Source: an uncultured Paracoccaceae bacterium (GTDB lineage Bacteria > Pseudomonadota > Alphaproteobacteria > Rhodobacterales > Rhodobacteraceae). From it: a stretch of 64,000 nt of DNA. Under the pieces are notes generated by a model. That model saw only the letters and a program-made list of their open reading frames with translations. It did no database searches and had not been told where the DNA came from. The stretch covers positions 1 through 64,000 of the forward strand of contig CALKXV010000033.1 of the NCBI GenBank assembly GCA_938005545.1. The letters run 5' to 3'. A program made the translations under genes and the position numbers. Positions 1 to 8,300 of the stretch are shown here, piece by piece (within the stretch, counting starts at the first letter, position 1; each line of letters starts with the position of its first letter).

Positions 1-47
1 TGAAATCCTCCTGTCTGTCGATTGAGAAACCTCAATCGTCAAACAGA
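1..47 (-). promoter_or_regulatory. Leader of a minus-strand gene lying just left of the window
   Basis: Read on the minus strand, bases 13 to 1 give CAGGAGGATTTCA, a strong Shine-Dalgarno sequence whose start codon would fall just outside the window. Immediately upstream of it (19-38) is an inverted repeat with 8-bp arms, CGATTGAG and CTCAATCG, around a 4-nt loop; TCTGT/ACAGA flanks extend it imperfectly. It could be an operator or a 5'-UTR hairpin of the off-window gene. The gene itself cannot be named. Confidence 0.5.
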
Positions 48-150
48 TCAGCCAGATCGCAAAATCCGCCAACATGTGGGATGCTTCAATACGCTTGCCA
101 CAAGTGCCACTGCCGCGCGAGCGGCTTCGTCCACGTCCGCATAGCCGACC

Positions 151-165
151 TTAACGTCCCGTTAA
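151..165. promoter_or_regulatory. CtrA-type full site (TTAA-N7-TTAA)
   Basis: The sequence TTAACGTCCCGTTAA matches the TTAA-N7-TTAA spacing of the alphaproteobacterial cell-cycle regulator CtrA. It lies in the roughly 320-bp gene-poor stretch left of the ArsR gene, so it could act on the off-window minus-strand gene or on the ArsR gene. Other TTAAC elements occur near 298 and 345. A short motif like this can arise by chance. Confidence 0.3.
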
Positions 166-222
166 ACTTCCTTACCGTGCGCATCACCGATGGGTGGTCT
201 TTTGGAAAATACCGATCCTCGC

Positions 223-263
223 ACCGACGTTTTACCGACGCGATACCGACGTGATACCGACGT
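223..263. repeat. Four ACCGACG(T/C) repeats at exact 11-bp spacing
   Basis: ACCGACGT, ACCGACGC, ACCGACGT and ACCGACGT start at 223, 234, 245 and 256, each 11 bp apart. That is about one helical turn, so all copies face the same side of the DNA. A weaker ACCGAT precedes them at 211. No convincing gene overlaps the array. It could be a cooperative operator or a small iteron-like array; its protein partner is unknown. Nothing else is recognisable in 48-408 apart from the CtrA-like site. Confidence 0.55.
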
Positions 264-408
264 GGCCAAATTCGCTCTGACCCAACAAAACAGGGCGTTA
301 ACCTTCTACGGCTCAGCGCGCAACACCGCTTTGGCGCGCGGTGCATTAACCCGTGTAATGCCACGAGCGTATTGACGGCCCGCCATGGCGTCGGTCATGT
401 GATCGGGC

Positions 409-729
409 ATGCCGACACTCGACACCATATTTCAAGCGCTGGCCGATCCCACGCGTCGCCGAATTCTGACCATGCTGTTGGAAGACGACATGGCTGTCAC
501 AGATGTGGCCGAACCGTTTGACGTGTCGCTGGCGGCGATCTCCAAGCACTTGGGCGTTTTGACCCGTGCTGGTTTGATTTCACAGGAAAAAAGAGGCCGC
601 GTCACCTGGTGCAAGTTGGACCCGCAAGCCATGAAAGACGCATCCGTCTGGATGCAGGGGTTTGGTCAGTTTGAACCCGTCGATCTTGATGCCTTCGAGA
701 CGTTTCTGGAACAGGAACTGGACAGCTAG
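409..729 (+). CDS. ArsR/SmtB-family transcriptional regulator
   Basis: A 106-residue winged-helix protein. The opening TLDTIFQALADPTRRRILTM is the classic ArsR N-terminal helix, and the recognition region around residues 40-60 (SLAAISKHLGVLTRAGLI) is well conserved. There are no paired cysteines or histidines at the usual metal sites, so it is unlikely to be a metal sensor. It resembles the subgroup that often sits beside SRPBCC-type genes, but no such partner is present here. It converges on the LysR gene with only 1 bp between stop codons. Target unknown. Confidence 0.85.
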   Translation: MPTLDTIFQALADPTRRRILTMLLEDDMAVTDVAEPFDVSLAAISKHLGVLTRAGLISQEKRGRVTWCKLDPQAMKDASVWMQGFGQFEPVDLDAFETFLEQELDS

Positions 730-730
730 C

Positions 731-1609
731 TCACCACGTTTTTGCATCTTCTTTCAAAAAATTCAGGAAAGATTGCACTTTGGTTGTTCGGTGCAAATCG
801 ACGTGGGTGACCAGCCATGTCGGGATCGACCAATCGGCAAAGGGTTCAAAGACTTGCACCATGTCGGGAAAGCGCTCGGCTTCCCAAACGGTACTGAACC
901 CCAGGCCGACACTTGCCAGAATGGCTTCTCGAATGACGCGTATATCATTGGCACGGAACACAATTTTTTCGGAAGGAACCGTTTCGACAAGCCAGCGGTA
1001 GAAGGGCGCGCGCGAGTTGAAATCATCGTAGCCGATGAATTTGTGGTCGCCTAAATCGTCCGTCGAAGACGGCAGACCATGTTTGTCGACGTAAGTGCGG
1101 GACGCATAAAGCGACACCTCTTGCGGCACGAAAGGTTGCACCACGTTGTCAGGATTATCGGGCTTGTTGCCTGCGCGGATCGCCACATGGGCTTCGCCGT
1201 ATTCCAGACGCAACAGCTCTTCGCCCGTCAGATATCGAATGATCAGGTCGGGGTATTTCTCCTGAAACCGGGCCAATGTCGCCGCCATTCTCGGCGACGC
1301 CGTCGACAGCGATGTCACCACCAATTCGCCCGAAACCTCATCACCGCGACCCCGAATACGGCTGACCAACTGCGAAAACTGATCATCCGTTGCCTGCGCG
1401 ACCTGCAACAAATCCTTGCCCGCCTCGGTCGAACTGTATCCACGTGCGTGACGCTGAAACAGCTTCACCCCAAGTCGGTCTTCCAAGCTGTCGATATGGC
1501 GAATAACCGTAGCGTGGTGAACCCCAAGTTCGTCAGCCGCCCCGCTCACGGTTCCCATACGGGCGACGTGAAATGCGGTTCGGATCTCATCCCAAGTGCT
1601 GATGGACAT
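731..1609 (-). CDS. LysR-family transcriptional regulator
   Basis: A 292-residue LysR regulator. The N-terminal winged helix spans about residues 4-60 (AADELGVHHATVIRHIDSLE) and is followed by a periplasmic-binding-protein-like effector domain. I chose the ATG giving MSISTWDEIR because the HTH begins there; the ten codons upstream look like leader. It is transcribed divergently from the azoreductase gene with about 170 bp between starts, the usual arrangement for a LysR regulator and its target. The inducer is not evident. Confidence 0.85.
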   Translation of the reverse strand: MSISTWDEIRTAFHVARMGTVSGAADELGVHHATVIRHIDSLEDRLGVKLFQRHARGYSSTEAGKDLLQVAQATDDQFSQLVSRIRGRGDEVSGELVVTSLSTASPRMAATLARFQEKYPDLIIRYLTGEELLRLEYGEAHVAIRAGNKPDNPDNVVQPFVPQEVSLYASRTYVDKHGLPSSTDDLGDHKFIGYDDFNSRAPFYRWLVETVPSEKIVFRANDIRVIREAILASVGLGFSTVWEAERFPDMVQVFEPFADWSIPTWLVTHVDLHRTTKVQSFLNFLKEDAKTW

Positions 1610-1778
1610 AAAGTTCTCCGTGTTTTGGTGCAACTGCAAATCTGCGCAAAAATGCTAATAGCACCACAAAGCTACTCTATCTATGCAAAATCGCACAGAA
1701 CCGGTTTGGAAAACGCCGGTTTTTTGGCGCGAAGCCGAGTGTATGTCTTTCGCAACAGCAAATGAAGGACACAAACAA

Positions 1779-2333
1779 ATGACCCGTAAGATACTTCGAA
1801 TTGACGCATCCGCGCGCCGAACAGGTTCCGTCACACGTGATCTCAACGACCAATTGGTGAGACATCTGTCAGATCAAGGGCCGGTAGATGTCACACTTCG
1901 TGATCTCTCGTCTGACTTGCCACATGTCACCGAAACCTGGGTTGGCGCAAACTTTACCGCGCCTGATGAACGGAACGACCAGCAGCGCCAAATCCTGGAA
2001 TTGTCCGATACTTTGGTCGGCGAACTGCGCGACGCCGACACGGTGATCATCGGCCTGCCGATCTATAACTTTGGTGTTCCGGCCAGCCTTAAAGCCTGGA
2101 TCGACTTGGTCGCCCGCGTTGGTGAAACATTCCGTTACACCGAGAACGGCCCCATCGGCCTGCTTGAAGGGAAACGGGCCATTGTGATGGTCTCATCCGG
2201 CGGAACAAAACTCGGCTCTGACTTGGACTTTGCGACACAGCACCTTGCCCATGTGTTGGGTTTCCTCGGGATCACAGATGTCTCGTTCCTGACATCTGAC
2301 ACTTACGAAGCAGCCTTGGCCGAGGCCGCCTGA
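1779..2333 (+). CDS. azoR: FMN-dependent NADH-azoreductase (AzoR family)
   Basis: A 184-residue flavodoxin-like quinone/azo reductase. It would bind FMN and reduce quinones or azo compounds with NAD(P)H by two-electron transfer. Family signatures include the N-terminal ILRIDASAR, the GLPIYNFGVPASLKAWIDLV stretch and the FRYTENGPIGLL motif. It is slightly shorter than the usual 195-210 residues. The ATG at 1779 has GAAGGA upstream; the frame is open further 5' but lacks homology there. The divergent LysR gene is its likely regulator. The true substrate is probably a quinone or electrophile rather than an azo dye. Confidence 0.85.
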   Translation: MTRKILRIDASARRTGSVTRDLNDQLVRHLSDQGPVDVTLRDLSSDLPHVTETWVGANFTAPDERNDQQRQILELSDTLVGELRDADTVIIGLPIYNFGVPASLKAWIDLVARVGETFRYTENGPIGLLEGKRAIVMVSSGGTKLGSDLDFATQHLAHVLGFLGITDVSFLTSDTYEAALAEAA

Positions 2334-2371
2334 ATCTTGGGCCGGATGGCATTGCGCTCCCGGCCCATTGG

Positions 2372-3061
2372 TTACTCAGAAATCGCGAACACCATTGTGA
2401 CAGAGGTACGGATGTCCACATCGCCCACTGCAACCGGTACGTCCGCGGCAAAAGATTCTTGGCGAAACTGCACGGTGGCTGGTCTGTTTGCGCCACCTTC
2501 CGAAATAGTTCGGATCGAACCTAAGGTCACGTTTGCGGCGCTGGCCAAAACCTCAGCCTTGGCAATCGCGCTTTCAACCGCTTTCACGCGGGCCTCGTCT
2601 TCGAAAGGGCCTGGATCGGAAAGTGTGAAAGATAGGCCATTCATCTGATTCACGCCCGACCCGATAACATCGTCCAAAAGCCCGCCGAGCACATCCAAAT
2701 CGCGGATGCGGATCGACAAGGTGTTCGAGGCCACATAGCCCACGACCCGCGGCGTTGCATTTCGATCTGACCGATCCCAGCGAGGCGACAGAGAAACGGA
2801 CGACGTTTGAATGTCGCGTGGCGCGATGCCAACTGTTTCAAGCGTAGAAAGAACTTTGGCAACGGCGCGGCTTGTGTCGGACATGGCATCGCGTGCCCTA
2901 AGGGATTCGCGGGTGACACCCAACGACAAGACCGCCATGTCGGGTTCGACTGCAACCAACCCTTGCCCTGTCACCACGATCTCACCGGTTTCGGATTGGG
3001 CCATCAGGACGGATGGGAAAGTAATAAAGACAGCCAGTGTCGCGAGAATTAGAATTTGCAT
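2372..3061 (-). CDS. SIMPL-domain (DUF541) exported protein
   Basis: A 229-residue secreted protein. Residues 1-22 (MQILILATLAVFITFPSVLM then AQ) form a signal peptide. The rest matches the SIMPL/DUF541 family: an opening ETGEIVVTGQG, a central RDLDVLGGLLDDVIGSGVN and a C-terminal V.VGDVDIRTSVTMVFAI. Family members are periplasmic or outer-membrane oligomers of unclear function, with some links to oxidative-stress tolerance. The ATG at 3061 places the signal peptide at the start. It is divergent from the GspL-like gene, with 123 bp between starts. Confidence 0.8.
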   Translation of the reverse strand: MQILILATLAVFITFPSVLMAQSETGEIVVTGQGLVAVEPDMAVLSLGVTRESLRARDAMSDTSRAVAKVLSTLETVGIAPRDIQTSSVSLSPRWDRSDRNATPRVVGYVASNTLSIRIRDLDVLGGLLDDVIGSGVNQMNGLSFTLSDPGPFEDEARVKAVESAIAKAEVLASAANVTLGSIRTISEGGANRPATVQFRQESFAADVPVAVGDVDIRTSVTMVFAISE

Positions 3062-3184
3062 CAGACGATCCTTTCGGACTTGGAGCCCGTGACCAAGTCT
3101 AGGCGACTGGTTTGTGAGGTCGAGATGCAAAATTTATCAACTTCGGGACGTGACGATCAATATAAGCCATGGTATCCCTGTGCC

Positions 3185-5659
3185 ATGAGCAACATGTGGG
3201 GCTTCGATCTTGACATGACTGCCGTCCGGCTGCTGCGCCGGAAAGGAAGCGACTGGCAAGAAATTGCTGCTGAAAAGATCGAGGGAGCAGATATCGAGGA
3301 GCGCCTGATGGCGCTTGTGGATCGCATCGACACCGGTGCGGCCGTGCACCTGTTTTTGCCGCGCGATCAAATACTTTATACCGATGTAGCTATTCAGACG
3401 GGCGAAATAGAACGGTCTGACATTGAACGCGCGATGGACGGCGCAACACCTTATCCGCTTGAGGATCTGGACCTTGACTGGGATGTCTCGACGCCCGGCA
3501 CCGCCCGTGTTGCCGCGATTGCGCTCGAAACACTGGATGAAGCCGTGGCATTCGCGGAAGTGCGCGGCTTGAAGGTTGCGGGCTTTTCATCGCTTGCCGA
3601 TCCCGCCGACTTTCCGCGACATCCGGCATTTACCAGTCACAACATTCTAAGTGTTGATGCGACAGACGACGTCATCGCCGAACAAGACACCAGCGATCCT
3701 GAGATTGTCGAGAACGCGCAGGTTGAATTTGCCTCTGCACGGGTTTTGACCAAACCAAGGTCTGATGCCGGATCTCTTGCCCCCGTCGCGCCAGAATGGA
3801 TGACGTCGAAGTCCAACGCTGCCGAGGCCGCAAAAGCGCGCGCTGTCGGTCCTGAAGCGGCGATAATCGAACCTGCACCGCCCGAAGCTGAACCCGTCGT
3901 TCAAGTGGACAAAGCCGCCCCGGTCATGCGACTTGAGACACCGATTATGGCGCCTTTGGACCCGGGCCGCCCGATATCGATACCCACTCAAACGCCCCGC
4001 GTGCGCACCGACATTGCATCAGCAGTCGTTTCAGAACAGATGGCCAGCTTGACGCCGCCCTCGGTTCAGGTTCGCCGCAATGGCCCCGGCTTTTGGAGGA
4101 TTGGGGCAGTTTTTGCCGTTGCGCTTTTGATGACGGTGGGCATCGCAATGCTTGTTTGGCAGCTTTTGCCGCTGGGACCGGGCAACATCGAACGCCCGTT
4201 GACTGAAGACAGCGGAGCCGAGGCAGAAACTCCGGTGCTTGTTCAGCCCGAAATTGAAATCGCGGTGCCGGAATTGGCACCTGAGGCAACACCAGAGGTG
4301 GCTGTCGAAGCCGATCCAGTCGTGGAGCTCGAACCGGAGCCTGAGATTGCAGACGTTCCAGCAGTTCCGGACTTGCCCCAGCCCGTGTTCACCGAAACCG
4401 TCGCCAACATATCGGCACCCGATGCTGAGACGCCGCCCGTTTTCGCGGCCATTCGTCCGGTGGTTGATGGTCAGGCACCAGGCTTTGCGATGGCGCTGAA
4501 GTCCGGCGAAGGCCTTCCGTTCATCGATCTTGGTGTGCCTCTTGAGCCAACACCTGCGGCATTCGCCAGTATCTTGACGGCTGCGCCTGCGGTTGACCCA
4601 GACCTGATCAGTTTCGCAAGAAGCGAAGCCATCGGCGGCATTGAATTTGCAGCCATCAATGGCAGCCTGTCGCTTGATGCCGTCACTTTGCCCGCAGCAA
4701 ATGGTTTTTTGATCGACTCGCTACCAGTGATTGAAGACGCACCTGCGCCATTCCCGGTTGCTGAGGTTGCTGAGGTTGCTGAGGTTGCTGAGGTTGCTGA
4801 GGTTGCTGAGGTTGCTGAGGTTGCTGAGGTTGCTGAGGTTGAAGCAACCGCACCTGCCACCGAGTTGGCAAGCCTTGATCCAGCCATCGTGCCTGAGCCG
4901 CAAGCGGCACCCGAACAAGACCAAACACGTGCGCCAACGAACGACGGTGCCACACCTGTTGAGCCCCCGCTTGTCACGCAAACCGCAACTTTACCGACAC
5001 CGACCGCATTCGCCGCTGCCTTGCCGAACCTTCCGCCGCGCGCCCGTCCGACGGCGGTGGTGGTCGAAGTCGAGCGAGTTCGCTTCGGCGGACGAACACG
5101 CGACGAACTGGCCATAGTTCGCCCGTCACGGCGTCCTGCATCAGCTCAAGATGTCGCTTTGGCATCTTTGGAAACTGCCGTACCAACTGATCCTCTGGTC
5201 AAGTCTTCCCCCGTGCCACGCACGCGCCCAAGGGATTTTGACGCTATCGTTGCCGTGACGATTATCCAGCGACAGGCCGAACAAGTCACTGCATCGCTTG
5301 ACTATCAGGTGCCTGACACAAATGCCGCGATCCAAGCTGCGCTCACACCAGAAGCTGCACCGCAGCCAGCGCCTCAACCCGCGCCACGTGCCGAGCCACA
5401 ACCGACAATTCCGTCCAGCGCGAATGTGGCCCGGCAAGCGACGATCGAAAACGCCATTCGCTTGAACAAAGTCAATTTGATCGGTGTATATGGAACGTCC
5501 GCAAATCGAAGCGCCCTGGTGCGGTTGCCGTCTGGCCGCTTTGTGAAGGTGAAAGTCGGAGATCGCGTTGATGGCGGGACCGTGGCACAGATCACGGACG
5601 ATCAACTGCTGTACGAAAAAGGCCGTCGTACCCTTGCGCTGGAACTTCCTCAGGGCTGA
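3185..5659 (+). CDS. GspL/PilM-like protein with a C-terminal GspC/PilP-like domain
   Basis: An 824-residue single-span membrane protein. Residues 1-150 resemble the actin-like cytoplasmic domain of GspL/PilM (WGFDLDMTAVRLLRR, FLPRDQILYTDVAI, GATPYPLEDLDLDW). A transmembrane helix lies at about residues 305-328. A long Pro/Ala/Glu-rich linker follows, holding nine tandem VAE units. The last 70 residues (KVNLIGVYG, RSALVRLPSGRFVKVKVGDRV) resemble the HR domain of GspC or PilP, which binds the secretin. No other type II secretion or type IV pilus gene is adjacent. Such proteins are often mislabelled translation initiation factor IF-2 because of the Ala/Pro-rich linker. The ATG at 3185 is chosen because the GspL-like fold starts there. 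Confidence 0.6.
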   Translation: MSNMWGFDLDMTAVRLLRRKGSDWQEIAAEKIEGADIEERLMALVDRIDTGAAVHLFLPRDQILYTDVAIQTGEIERSDIERAMDGATPYPLEDLDLDWDVSTPGTARVAAIALETLDEAVAFAEVRGLKVAGFSSLADPADFPRHPAFTSHNILSVDATDDVIAEQDTSDPEIVENAQVEFASARVLTKPRSDAGSLAPVAPEWMTSKSNAAEAAKARAVGPEAAIIEPAPPEAEPVVQVDKAAPVMRLETPIMAPLDPGRPISIPTQTPRVRTDIASAVVSEQMASLTPPSVQVRRNGPGFWRIGAVFAVALLMTVGIAMLVWQLLPLGPGNIERPLTEDSGAEAETPVLVQPEIEIAVPELAPEATPEVAVEADPVVELEPEPEIADVPAVPDLPQPVFTETVANISAPDAETPPVFAAIRPVVDGQAPGFAMALKSGEGLPFIDLGVPLEPTPAAFASILTAAPAVDPDLISFARSEAIGGIEFAAINGSLSLDAVTLPAANGFLIDSLPVIEDAPAPFPVAEVAEVAEVAEVAEVAEVAEVAEVAEVEATAPATELASLDPAIVPEPQAAPEQDQTRAPTNDGATPVEPPLVTQTATLPTPTAFAAALPNLPPRARPTAVVVEVERVRFGGRTRDELAIVRPSRRPASAQDVALASLETAVPTDPLVKSSPVPRTRPRDFDAIVAVTIIQRQAEQVTASLDYQVPDTNAAIQAALTPEAAPQPAPQPAPRAEPQPTIPSSANVARQATIENAIRLNKVNLIGVYGTSANRSALVRLPSGRFVKVKVGDRVDGGTVAQITDDQLLYEKGRRTLALELPQG
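4757..4837 (+). repeat. Nine perfect 9-bp tandem repeats (GTTGCTGAG)
   Basis: Nine identical copies of GTTGCTGAG run head to tail inside the GspL-like gene and encode a (Val-Ala-Glu)n tract in the periplasmic linker. Because the unit is a multiple of three, copy-number change would alter linker length without breaking the frame. The perfect identity suggests recent slippage. Confidence 0.95.
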
Positions 5660-5698
5660 GCGTCGCGGGAATACATCGATGCGACAACTCCCTAAGAC

Positions 5699-6802
5699 TT
5701 AGCTCACAGCCATGTCGTCGTACTCGCCCTGCGCCATTTCTTCGGCTTCAATCGATTCAAACAGCGCCTTAAAGTTGCCCTCGCCAAAACCGTCATCGCC
5801 TTTGCGTTGGATAAATTCGAAGAAGATTGGGCCGATCACCGTTTTTGAGAAGATCTGCAACAGGATCTTCGTCTCGCCCCCATCCACGACACCTTCGCCG
5901 TCGATCAAGATTCCATGTTTCTTCATGCCCTCGATCGGCTCGGCGTGGTTTTCCACACGGCTCGTCGAAAGATCGTAATAGGTCGACGGAGGCGGCGGCA
6001 TAAACCGGATACCCTTGTCATGAATGGCATCGACGGCTGGATAAATGTCGCGCGCCCCAACGGCGATATGCTGGATGCCTTCGCCTTTGTATTTCTTCAG
6101 GTAATTGACGATCTGGCCCGTTTCGCCGCGATCTTCGTTGATCGGAATTCGGATCTTGCCGCAGGGCGAGGTCAGCGCCCGGCTGAGAAGGCCGGTAAAT
6201 TTGCCTTCGATGTCAAAGAAGCGGATTTCTTTGAAATTGAACAACTCGCCATAGAAGCGGAACCACTTGTCCATATTGCCTTTGAACAAATTGTGCGTGA
6301 GGTGATCGAGGTACCAGAACCCAACCCCTTCAGGTTTAGATTGGGTCAGCCAATTGAAATCGGCGTTATAGGGCGATGTATCGAAATATTGATCGATGAA
6401 ATAGATCAGGCTGCCGCCAATCCCCAAAATCGCGGGCACATCCAATGTCTTGCCGGGGCCAGTGTATTCCTCGGCACCCTTGGCGAGGGCATGGCTTAGG
6501 GCCACATCCGCATCCGCCACGCGCCAACCCATCGACGGCGCGCAGGGGCCATGTTCTTCGATAAATTCTGCGGCATGGCCACCGGGTTCGGCGTTGATAA
6601 CATAGGTGATGTCGCCCTGCTGCCAAAGCTCGACCGCTTTGGTTTTATGCGTCGCGGTATGAGTGTAGCCCATCTTGGAAAAAAGCGTGCGCAGCTCATT
6701 TGGGTCAGGATGCGCGAATTCGACGAATTCAAATCCGTCGGTTCCTGCCGGGTTTTCTGAGGTGATCGTGGCTTTCGGCGCATTGTGCGGGAATGGACCC
6801 AT
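5699..6802 (-). CDS. hpd: 4-hydroxyphenylpyruvate dioxygenase
   Basis: A 367-residue Fe(II) dioxygenase converting 4-hydroxyphenylpyruvate to homogentisate in tyrosine catabolism. It has two vicinal-oxygen-chelate halves. The metal ligands are visible as His in LDHLTHNLF, His in GIQHIAVGARDIY and Glu in FFEFIQRKGDDGFGEGNF, the latter being the family's C-terminal signature. The ATG at 6802 follows an AAGGAG Shine-Dalgarno sequence; in-frame codons upstream are not conserved. It is divergent from an Lrp-family gene across a region with phased repeats, suggesting amino-acid-responsive control. Confidence 0.95.
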   Translation of the reverse strand: MGPFPHNAPKATITSENPAGTDGFEFVEFAHPDPNELRTLFSKMGYTHTATHKTKAVELWQQGDITYVINAEPGGHAAEFIEEHGPCAPSMGWRVADADVALSHALAKGAEEYTGPGKTLDVPAILGIGGSLIYFIDQYFDTSPYNADFNWLTQSKPEGVGFWYLDHLTHNLFKGNMDKWFRFYGELFNFKEIRFFDIEGKFTGLLSRALTSPCGKIRIPINEDRGETGQIVNYLKKYKGEGIQHIAVGARDIYPAVDAIHDKGIRFMPPPPSTYYDLSTSRVENHAEPIEGMKKHGILIDGEGVVDGGETKILLQIFSKTVIGPIFFEFIQRKGDDGFGEGNFKALFESIEAEEMAQGEYDDMAVS

Positions 6803-6862
6803 GGGTCTGCTCCTTATACGAGGGTTAAGCGTATCATAGCCAAATATCGGCGCGGGCTTCTC

Positions 6863-6930
6863 GCGATCTTGCGTAATTAATGGCAATTTCGTGCGGATAT
6901 ATTGCGATTTTTTGAAGTTTGGTGCAATTT
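6863..6930. promoter_or_regulatory. Phased Lrp-type operator array between hpd and its regulator
   Basis: Four related heptamers, GCGATCT (6863), GCAATTT (6883), GCGATTT (6904) and GCAATTT (6924), recur every 20-21 bp, about two helical turns. They fill the intergenic region shared by hpd and the divergent Lrp gene. Lrp proteins wrap DNA as octamers and contact phased sites, so this is the expected layout for a local Lrp regulator. The binding is inferred. Confidence 0.55.
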
Positions 6931-6936
6931 CACCGC

Positions 6937-7398
6937 ATGAATACTCTTGATGATACGGATAACCGGCTTCTTGTGGCCCTTCAAAAAGACGCCCAAGTCA
7001 CCGCCGAACGTCTTGGTGAAATCCTCAACCTGTCGCCGAGTCAGGCCGGGCGACGACGGCAAAGGCTTGAGGCCGAGGGATATATTGAAGGGTATCGCGC
7101 GCGGCTTTCACCCACTCAACTTGGACTTTCGGTGCAGGCGTTCGTGACGGTGCAAATGGCGACCCATGCGCCCGAAAAGGTCAAAACCTTCACGCGAACG
7201 GTCGAAACCCGTTCCGAGATCATCAGCGCGTGGACTTTGACGGGCGAGGCCGATTACCTTTTGCGGGTCTATTGCGTTGATCTGGCAGCACTTCACATCC
7301 TGATCCACGAAGTGCTTTTGCCAAATCCCGCCGTTGCTCGCGTACAGAGCCAGATTGTCATGGATCACTTCAAAACCGACGGTCCGTTGCCGATCTAA
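6937..7398 (+). CDS. Lrp/AsnC-family regulator, likely controlling hpd
   Basis: A 153-residue Lrp-like protein. The N-terminal helix-turn-helix (LDDTDNRLLVALQKDAQVTA then RLGEILNLSPSQAGRRRQRL) is followed by a RAM ligand-binding domain (SAWTLTGEADYLLRVYC). The ATG at 6937 is preferred over an in-frame TTG at 6919 because homology starts at MNTLDDTD. Divergent pairing with hpd suggests it senses an aromatic amino acid or keto acid and controls tyrosine degradation. Its 3' end overlaps the convergent permease gene by 4 bp. Confidence 0.88.
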   Translation: MNTLDDTDNRLLVALQKDAQVTAERLGEILNLSPSQAGRRRQRLEAEGYIEGYRARLSPTQLGLSVQAFVTVQMATHAPEKVKTFTRTVETRSEIISAWTLTGEADYLLRVYCVDLAALHILIHEVLLPNPAVARVQSQIVMDHFKTDGPLPI

Positions 7399-8300
7399 CG
7401 GCGCGCAGGGCCAAAGATTGCGGCGATGGCTAAGATGATGCCTGCGATTGTGCCAATCATACCGGCCGCGCTGACCGCATTATCGCTTCCAATCCAAAGC
7501 GGTCCGTAACCCGCCAACACGAACCCAAGGACCGCGGACAACAATGCAAATCCAATCGACCAGGCGATTTGGCTGCCGAGGCGGTTGGTCATCATGCGTG
7601 CAGCGGCGGGTGGGCAGATGAACATAGCGATCACGATGATCGACCCAACGGCATCAAATGCCGCGACAGCCGCCACGGCGGAGGCGATCACGAGGCTAAA
7701 CCCAATTGTTCGCACCGGAAGACCAAGCGTTTCGGCAAAGCCCTCGTCGAAGGTCGAGATCGCCAAGGGTCGCCAAAACAGCATCAGGCAAAACCCGATT
7801 AGAAGCGTGACGATGGCTATGCGGGGCAGTTCCGGTGGCAAGCCCGCCAGCGCGATGGGATCGACAAGCGAGGTCCAGCCTGTCGCGTCCAGCCAGATCA
7901 GGCTTTCCAGATTGCCAAACAGCGCATGTTCCACGTCGAGATGTACGCCCGAGGTATCTGATTGTTCTAACAACAAAACGCCTGCGGCAAACATCGCGGT
8001 GAATGTCACACCCATGGCAGCGCCGGGTTCGATTTTGCCGAAACGGCGGATCACTTCGATCATGCCCACAGCCACCAATGCCGCAGCGCCCGACCCCAAC
8101 AGCATCGGCCATGTCGTGATCTGCCCCGTAATCAGAAACGCGACCACGATGCCCGGAAGAACCACGTGGCTGATCGCATCACCGATTAAAGCCTGGCGTC
8201 TGAGCACCAAAAAGTTTCCGGGCAGCGCACAGGCGATTGACGCAAGGCATCCGATCAAAAGCGGCACTAACGAGAATGGCACAAAGTCTTCGCCGCTCAT
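7395..8300 (-). CDS. sitD: Metal ABC transporter permease (SitD/TroD type)
   Basis: A 301-residue inner-membrane permease of the ABC-3 family with about eight hydrophobic helices. Signatures include LVLRRQALIGDAISHVVLPG near the N terminus and FDAVGSIIVIAMFICPPAAA in the C-terminal half. It is the last gene of a four-gene importer operon and overlaps the preceding permease by 4 bp. Two distinct permeases with one ATPase is typical of Mn/Fe-type Sit/Tro systems rather than ZnuABC. Confidence 0.85.
   Translation of the reverse strand: MSGEDFVPFSLVPLLIGCLASIACALPGNFLVLRRQALIGDAISHVVLPGIVVAFLITGQITTWPMLLGSGAAALVAVGMIEVIRRFGKIEPGAAMGVTFTAMFAAGVLLLEQSDTSGVHLDVEHALFGNLESLIWLDATGWTSLVDPIALAGLPPELPRIAIVTLLIGFCLMLFWRPLAISTFDEGFAETLGLPVRTIGFSLVIASAVAAVAAFDAVGSIIVIAMFICPPAAARMMTNRLGSQIAWSIGFALLSAVLGFVLAGYGPLWIGSDNAVSAAGMIGTIAGIILAIAAIFGPARR

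Noticed and set aside
190..375. 61-codon ORF across the ACCGACG repeats
   Set aside because: No Shine-Dalgarno, no family, and the repeat period of 11 is not a multiple of three, so it does not encode a repeat peptide.
4471..5115. Long antisense ORF with Ser-Ala-Thr repeats opposite the VNTR
   Set aside because: It is the shadow of the GspL-like gene; low-complexity repeats and lack of stops come from the tandem repeat and GC-rich linker.
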